DNA of 8,486 nucleotides from SIO4C1 sp039180385 (GTDB lineage Bacteria > Cyanobacteriota > Cyanobacteriia > Phormidesmidales > Phormidesmidaceae). The notes beneath the pieces are model-generated. The model was not told the DNA's origin. It worked only from the letters and a program-made list of their open reading frames with translations, and did not search any database. This document shows positions 4,917 to 8,486 of this stretch, one piece after another (the first letter of the stretch is position 1; every line of letters starts with the position of its first letter). The translations under genes were made by a program, and so were the position numbers. The stretch is taken from positions 1 through 8,486 of the forward strand of contig JBCDDJ010000296.1 in assembly GCA_039180385.1 (NCBI GenBank). The letters are read 5' to 3'.

Positions 4917-6206
4917 ATGTCACTGTCTACCGAACCGCGAATCGTCGAGCAAGACGCCACCGAAGATTACCCCCTCAGTGCTGTCCCCAGGACCGCCCGT
5001 AAGCCGTTTTGGTCGCTATCCCTCCTACTCATGGGGTTTGCGCTGACCTCCACAACCCTGTTTGCCGGGGGGGCGCTGGGGCCATCCTTTAGCTTTCCAC
5101 AGCTGATGGCGATCATTGTGATTGGCAATCTGATCTTGGGGGTATATTGTGCGGCCCTGGGCTATATTGCCTGTGAGAGTGGCCTGACCACGGTGCTGAT
5201 GGCCCGCTTTAGTTTTGGGAATGTCGGATCTCGCTGGGTTGATTTTATCCTGGGGTTTACCCAAATTGGCTGGTATGCCTTTACCACGGCCATTGTGGTG
5301 CAAGTGCTGTTAGAGCTAATGGGAGCCCCCACCACGGGCTTCCTATACGTGTTTCTGGTGTTTTTCTTTAACTATGCTTTTTGTGCGACAGCCTATATCG
5401 GTTATCGGGCAATTGACTGGCTGAGTCGGCTGGCTGTCCCCGCTATGTTGATTTTGGTGGCGATTAGCCTTGCCCTGGCGTTTCGAGATTATGGCAGTGC
5501 GGAGATCCCTGAGCCCACTGGGGCAATGACCATGGGGGCAGCGCTGGCGGTGGTGATGGGCACGTTTATCTCGGGGGGCACCCAGGCGACTAACTGGAGT
5601 CGGTTTGCAGACTCGGGCAAAAATGCGGTGATTTCAACCCTGAGCGCCTTTTTACTCGTTAACGGGATTTTGGTCTTTGCCGGAGCGTTTTGCACCCTGG
5701 TCTATGGTTCAGAAGATTTGATCAAGGCCATGGCCAGCCAGGGGATTTTGGCCGGGGGCGTGATTTTGCTGATTTTGAATGTGTGGACGACCCAGGACAA
5801 CACCATTTATGCGTTCTCAGTGGCTGGGGCCAATATGTTCCGCACCCACAAGCGTCATGCTTTTGTGTTGGGCGGGGCGACCTTTGCGCTGATTCTCACC
5901 CTGTCTGGCATTTACGATTTACTGCCCACCTATCTGATTTTCTTAGGCACGGTGATCCCCCCGGTGGGCGGCATCATCATGGTCGATTTTTGGCTACGCC
6001 ACGGGGGCCGGTTTCCCAAACTATCGTCTCGGTTACCTGCCTTTAACTGGGCCGGGGTGATTGCCTATGTGATTGCCTCTATCGTGGCCTATACCACTGG
6101 CAACGCAGGCATTGGTATTGGCCCGGTGAATGGCATTATCACCGCCGCTGTGCTCTATGGCATCTTATACCGCCTGATTCCTCAAACAGTCAGGGCGTCA
6201 TATTAG
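4917..6206 (+). CDS. NCS1 family nucleobase permease, CodB (cytosine permease)-like
   Basis: Inner-membrane symporter, 429 aa, about twelve hydrophobic segments after a 30-residue hydrophilic N-terminus. It follows E. coli CodB along its length: VPRTARK near 23-29, FAGGALG (49-55), GNLILGVY (70-77), GLTTVLMARFSFG (89-101), TQIGWY (115-120), GTFISGGT (215-222), NVWTTQDNTIYAF (288-300), IPPVGGIIMVDF (347-358) and GPVNGI (402-407). These cover the substrate- and sodium-binding helices of the Mhp1-like fold, so the protein looks complete. Cytosine is the default substrate, but the amidohydrolase upstream and the uricolytic genes make another amino- or oxo-nucleobase possible. It has its own NtcA-type promoter and a 142-bp gap before it, so it can be expressed apart from hpxO-uraD. 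It runs into a convergent gene 20 bp downstream. Confidence 0.9.
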   Translation: MSLSTEPRIVEQDATEDYPLSAVPRTARKPFWSLSLLLMGFALTSTTLFAGGALGPSFSFPQLMAIIVIGNLILGVYCAALGYIACESGLTTVLMARFSFGNVGSRWVDFILGFTQIGWYAFTTAIVVQVLLELMGAPTTGFLYVFLVFFFNYAFCATAYIGYRAIDWLSRLAVPAMLILVAISLALAFRDYGSAEIPEPTGAMTMGAALAVVMGTFISGGTQATNWSRFADSGKNAVISTLSAFLLVNGILVFAGAFCTLVYGSEDLIKAMASQGILAGGVILLILNVWTTQDNTIYAFSVAGANMFRTHKRHAFVLGGATFALILTLSGIYDLLPTYLIFLGTVIPPVGGIIMVDFWLRHGGRFPKLSSRLPAFNWAGVIAYVIASIVAYTTGNAGIGIGPVNGIITAAVLYGILYRLIPQTVRASY

Positions 6207-6220
6207 GCTCGCCCTTCTCT
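6192..6220 (+). terminator. Weak candidate terminator at the end of the CodB-like gene
   Basis: AGGGCG (6192-6197) and CGCCCT (6210-6215) form a GC-rich 6-bp stem with a 12-nt loop that spans the stop codon, followed by the pyrimidine-rich TCTCT. The T-tract is poor and the loop long. It sits in the only 20-bp gap before the convergent gene, where a terminator would be needed. Confidence 0.3.
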
Positions 6221-6226
6221 TTATGG

Positions 6227-6955
6227 TCAATTGATTTGACTTTCAATGATGGCTAACTGATACCCCGCCAGGCCGCCAGTTGATTCTCTGCGGGTGACAA
6301 CGTATTGTAAGCCCAACGGTAGGGTGGCCCTATATTCTGTGGTGCCATTCTCACCGACAGTCTGCGACACTTCTAAACCGTCTAACTCCAGAGTATTTTC
6401 TTTTCTGTTGTAGACGTTTATATAGTGCTGGGCTTGCCCACCCCGTTGAAAAACTCTCACATTGTAGGTCTCTGTTTCAAAAGCAGCCTGGGTTGCGCTA
6501 ACGGGGGCGAGCTGCTCTAGTTCTGTGATTGAGGAGCCGTCTTGGTTGACGGTTAGCCTGCGAGGTCCGCCTCGAACCGGGTCAGAGATTTCAATGTTGA
6601 TAGTGTTGTTGCTGTTGTTCCCAATATAGTTGGTAATCACATAGACCCCATTGATAGGGTTAGATGTGAGCACGCTGGCCTCATTTAAGAGTAGGGTAGA
6701 GGTCTCTTTGTTATAGAGATTCATGTAAGGGGCGGCCTCAGCATTTGGATAAAACAGGCGGACCGCATAAGTTTCAGTTTCAAAGGCATCGGTGCCAATT
6801 TCGCCGACCCCAATGTCTTGGCTGATTTGGGGGCTGATCTGGGGTTCGAGCTGGGCGAGGGCAACCCCAGAGCGCTGCGGCAGTTGTGTAAAAGAGGGTA
6901 TAAAACTTAAGCTCACACAGAGAGAAGTGAGGTATAAAGTAGAGGGGATTTTCAT
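6227..6955 (-). CDS. Exported protein of unknown function with duplicated domain
   Basis: 242 aa; I do not recognise the family. The N-terminus is a Sec signal peptide: MK, then a hydrophobic stretch ending near residue 22, then SGVALAQLEP with likely cleavage after ALA (residue 34). The mature part contains two copies of one unit. Copy 1 begins AFETETYAVRLFYPN (about residue 57) and has YMNLYNKETSTLLLNE. Copy 2 begins AFETETYNVRVFQRG (about residue 158) and has YINVYNRKENTLELDG. Alternating hydrophobic residues and glycines suggest small beta-sandwich domains. It is probably periplasmic or secreted. ATG 6955 is preferred: the reading frame can be extended to TTG 6967, but that adds only four residues before a normal signal peptide. 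Neither start has a clear ribosome site. It is divergent from the second amidohydrolase (60 bp) and convergent with the permease. A link to purine use is not shown. Confidence 0.75.
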   Translation of the reverse strand: MKIPSTLYLTSLCVSLSFIPSFTQLPQRSGVALAQLEPQISPQISQDIGVGEIGTDAFETETYAVRLFYPNAEAAPYMNLYNKETSTLLLNEASVLTSNPINGVYVITNYIGNNSNNTINIEISDPVRGGPRRLTVNQDGSSITELEQLAPVSATQAAFETETYNVRVFQRGGQAQHYINVYNRKENTLELDGLEVSQTVGENGTTEYRATLPLGLQYVVTRRESTGGLAGYQLAIIESQIN

Positions 6956-6957
6956 CA

Positions 6958-6965
6958 GCGATCGC
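6958..6965. repeat. HIP1 octamer in the divergent gap (one of eight in the window)
   Basis: GCGATCGC, the cyanobacterial highly iterated palindrome. Other exact copies start at 1097, 1805, 3074, 3609, 4052, 7315 and 8253. This copy is the only one between genes, just before the ATG of the exported protein. The density, about one per kb, is the main evidence for a cyanobacterial origin. Confidence 0.9.
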
Positions 6966-7015
6966 AAGGAACATACCCGCTACCCTATCAGACCGGGCTG
7001 AACTTAGACAAAATT

Positions 7016-8486
7016 ATGACTATTTCTGACTCGACAGCGGCGAAGATTCAACTGGTTCGAGGTCGGTGGGTGTTTACAGGAGACGACATCCTCACCGACG
7101 GCGGGGTGGCTATTCAAGATGAAACCATTCTTGAGGTAGGTGATTGGGAGACGCTGCGGGCACGCTATGCCAGCGCCGATGTGTTGGGGTCTCAGCAATA
7201 CGCGATCCTGCCCGGTTTGATCAATGCCCATCACCACAGCAACGGCGTGCCCAATTCTCTACTGGGGGTCGAGGATGATTTTTTAGAACTGTGGTTGTTT
7301 GCAAATAGTGCGCTGCGATCGCAAGATCCCACCTTTAAAACCCTCCTGAGTGCCGCTGCCCTCCTCAAAAGCGGCGTCACCACGGTGCTGGATGTGGCCA
7401 GCATTGGCGGCTCGGCGACTGCCAGCCAGGCCAATCTCCAACATCGACTCAACGCTTACGAACAGGCCGGTATCCGCGTCGCCTTAGCGCCCGGTGCCAG
7501 CTACGACAGTTTTTTAGTGCACGGCACCGGCCAGGATGAAGCCTTTTTAAACAGTTTGCCAGAGGCCCTACGGCAGCAGGTGCAAACCCTGACGCCTCCC
7601 GAGCAAGGTCTTTCTACAGAAGACTATCTAGAGATCATGAGCGATGCCGTATTGCGGTATCAATCTCATCCCCATATTGATGTGTGGTTTGGCCCGCCCG
7701 GTCCGCAGTGGGTCGGTGACGAGCTGCTGCTCAAGATTGTTGAGACCGCAGATCGCCTCAATACCGGAGTCCAAACCCATGCCCTGGAGTCTTTTTACGA
7801 GAAACTGATCGGACCCCGTTTTTACAACACATCGGTGATCGCCCATCTGCGGGACCTGGGGGTGCTCAGCCCTCGATTTTCCATCGCCCACGGGGTTTGG
7901 GTCACCGAGCCAGACATCGAGATCCTGGCAGAAACTGGCGCGTCTATTAGCCACAACCCCAGCTCTAACCTGCGGCTGCGGGCAGGGGTTGGCCCCCTCA
8001 ATCAGCTGCTGGCAGCCGGGGTGACCGTGGGCCTTGGCATGGATGGCACCACGCTCAATGACGACGAAGATATGTTCACCGAAATGCGCCTGGCAGCTCG
8101 ACTCCATCGCACCCCCCAAATAGAATCCCCGGCCCCCACGTTTGAAGAGATTTTTCAAATGGCGACGGTGGGTGGGGCCAAGCTGCTGGGTCAAGCCCAC
8201 AGCCTGGGTAAACTGGCACCCGGATATCGGGCCGATGTGGTTTTGGTGAAGTGCGATCGCATCACCTGGCCCTGGGTCGCCCCCGAGGTGAATCCGCTAT
8301 CGGTGATGATGATGCGGGCGTGCGCCACCGATGTCGATACGGTGCTGGTCAACGGTCAGATTGTCCTCAAAGCAGGCCAACCCACCGGCTTTGATCTGCC
8401 CGCCCTGGGCAAAGAAGTTGCCGCCCAGTTAGCAGCCGCCCCCAATCGCACTGCCTATCGCGCCCTCGCCAAAGCAGTAAGACCCT
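7016..8486 (+). CDS. Amidohydrolase, ATZ/TRZ-like deaminase family (3' end outside window)
   Basis: At least 490 codons, still open at the window edge; the beta-sandwich C-terminal portion has been reached, so little is missing. Predicted cytosolic metal-dependent aminohydrolase. Metal ligands: H72 and H74 in PGLINAHHHSNG, H255 with catalytic-type E258 in QTHALES, H292 in IAHGVW and D343 in GLGMDGTTLNDDEDMF. SHNPSSNLRLRAG (312-324) is a hallmark of the guanine deaminase/TrzN/8-oxoguanine deaminase group, and LGKLAPGYRADVVLV is the usual C-terminal return to the sandwich. It is larger than the 406-aa amidohydrolase and clearly distinct from it, so it is not a recent duplicate. ATG 7016 is the only nearby in-frame ATG; no ribosome site is evident. 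It is divergent from the exported protein. The substrate cannot be read from the sequence; a role in deaminating purines, triazines or pterins is possible. Confidence 0.85.
   Translation, partial: MTISDSTAAKIQLVRGRWVFTGDDILTDGGVAIQDETILEVGDWETLRARYASADVLGSQQYAILPGLINAHHHSNGVPNSLLGVEDDFLELWLFANSALRSQDPTFKTLLSAAALLKSGVTTVLDVASIGGSATASQANLQHRLNAYEQAGIRVALAPGASYDSFLVHGTGQDEAFLNSLPEALRQQVQTLTPPEQGLSTEDYLEIMSDAVLRYQSHPHIDVWFGPPGPQWVGDELLLKIVETADRLNTGVQTHALESFYEKLIGPRFYNTSVIAHLRDLGVLSPRFSIAHGVWVTEPDIEILAETGASISHNPSSNLRLRAGVGPLNQLLAAGVTVGLGMDGTTLNDDEDMFTEMRLAARLHRTPQIESPAPTFEEIFQMATVGGAKLLGQAHSLGKLAPGYRADVVLVKCDRITWPWVAPEVNPLSVMMMRACATDVDTVLVNGQIVLKAGQPTGFDLPALGKEVAAQLAAAPNRTAYRALAKAVRP

Noticed and set aside
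6953..6967. TTG 6967 start for the exported protein
   Set aside because: It adds only four residues before MKIPST, which is a normal signal-peptide start at an ATG, and has no ribosome site.
7628..8200. 190-codon minus-strand open frame
   Set aside because: Antisense to the conserved amidohydrolase whose metal-binding motifs are all on the plus strand; composition is typical of a shadow in GC-rich DNA.

Overview
The window is almost certainly from a cyanobacterium. The cyanobacterial HIP1 octamer GCGATCGC occurs eight times in 8.5 kb. All three GTA-N8-TAC motifs found by eye, the consensus site of the cyanobacterial nitrogen regulator NtcA, lie in the short gaps upstream of genes. One gap carries a short tandem octamer repeat of a kind common in filamentous or Leptolyngbya-like cyanobacteria. 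I cannot name the genus.

Layout. 1-63: end of the window, no supportable gene. 64-1503 (-): NCS2 purine permease of the XanQ/UacT type. 1504-1750: divergent regulatory region with nested inverted repeats around an NtcA box, a separate 15-bp palindrome, and a candidate permease promoter. 1751-2911 (+): HpxO, FAD-dependent urate hydroxylase. 2968-3465 (+): UraD, OHCU decarboxylase. 3554-4774 (+): amidohydrolase of the mononuclear-metal deaminase/chlorohydrolase type, substrate unknown. 4775-4916: probable NtcA-activated promoter. 4917-6206 (+): CodB-like NCS1 nucleobase permease. 6227-6955 (-): exported protein of unknown function with an internal duplication, convergent with the permease. 7016 to the window end (+, incomplete): a second, larger amidohydrolase.

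How it fits together. The NCS2 permease would import urate or xanthine. HpxO oxidises urate to 5-hydroxyisourate and UraD decarboxylates OHCU to S-allantoin. The intermediate enzyme (5-hydroxyisourate hydrolase) and the allantoin-degrading enzymes are not in the window. The CodB-like permease and the two deaminase-type amidohydrolases look like a parallel branch that imports amino-purines or amino-pyrimidines and releases ammonia. With NtcA boxes before three transcription units, the window reads as a nitrogen-scavenging island for nucleobases. The substrates of the two amidohydrolases and the nature of the nested repeat in the divergent promoter are the main unknowns.
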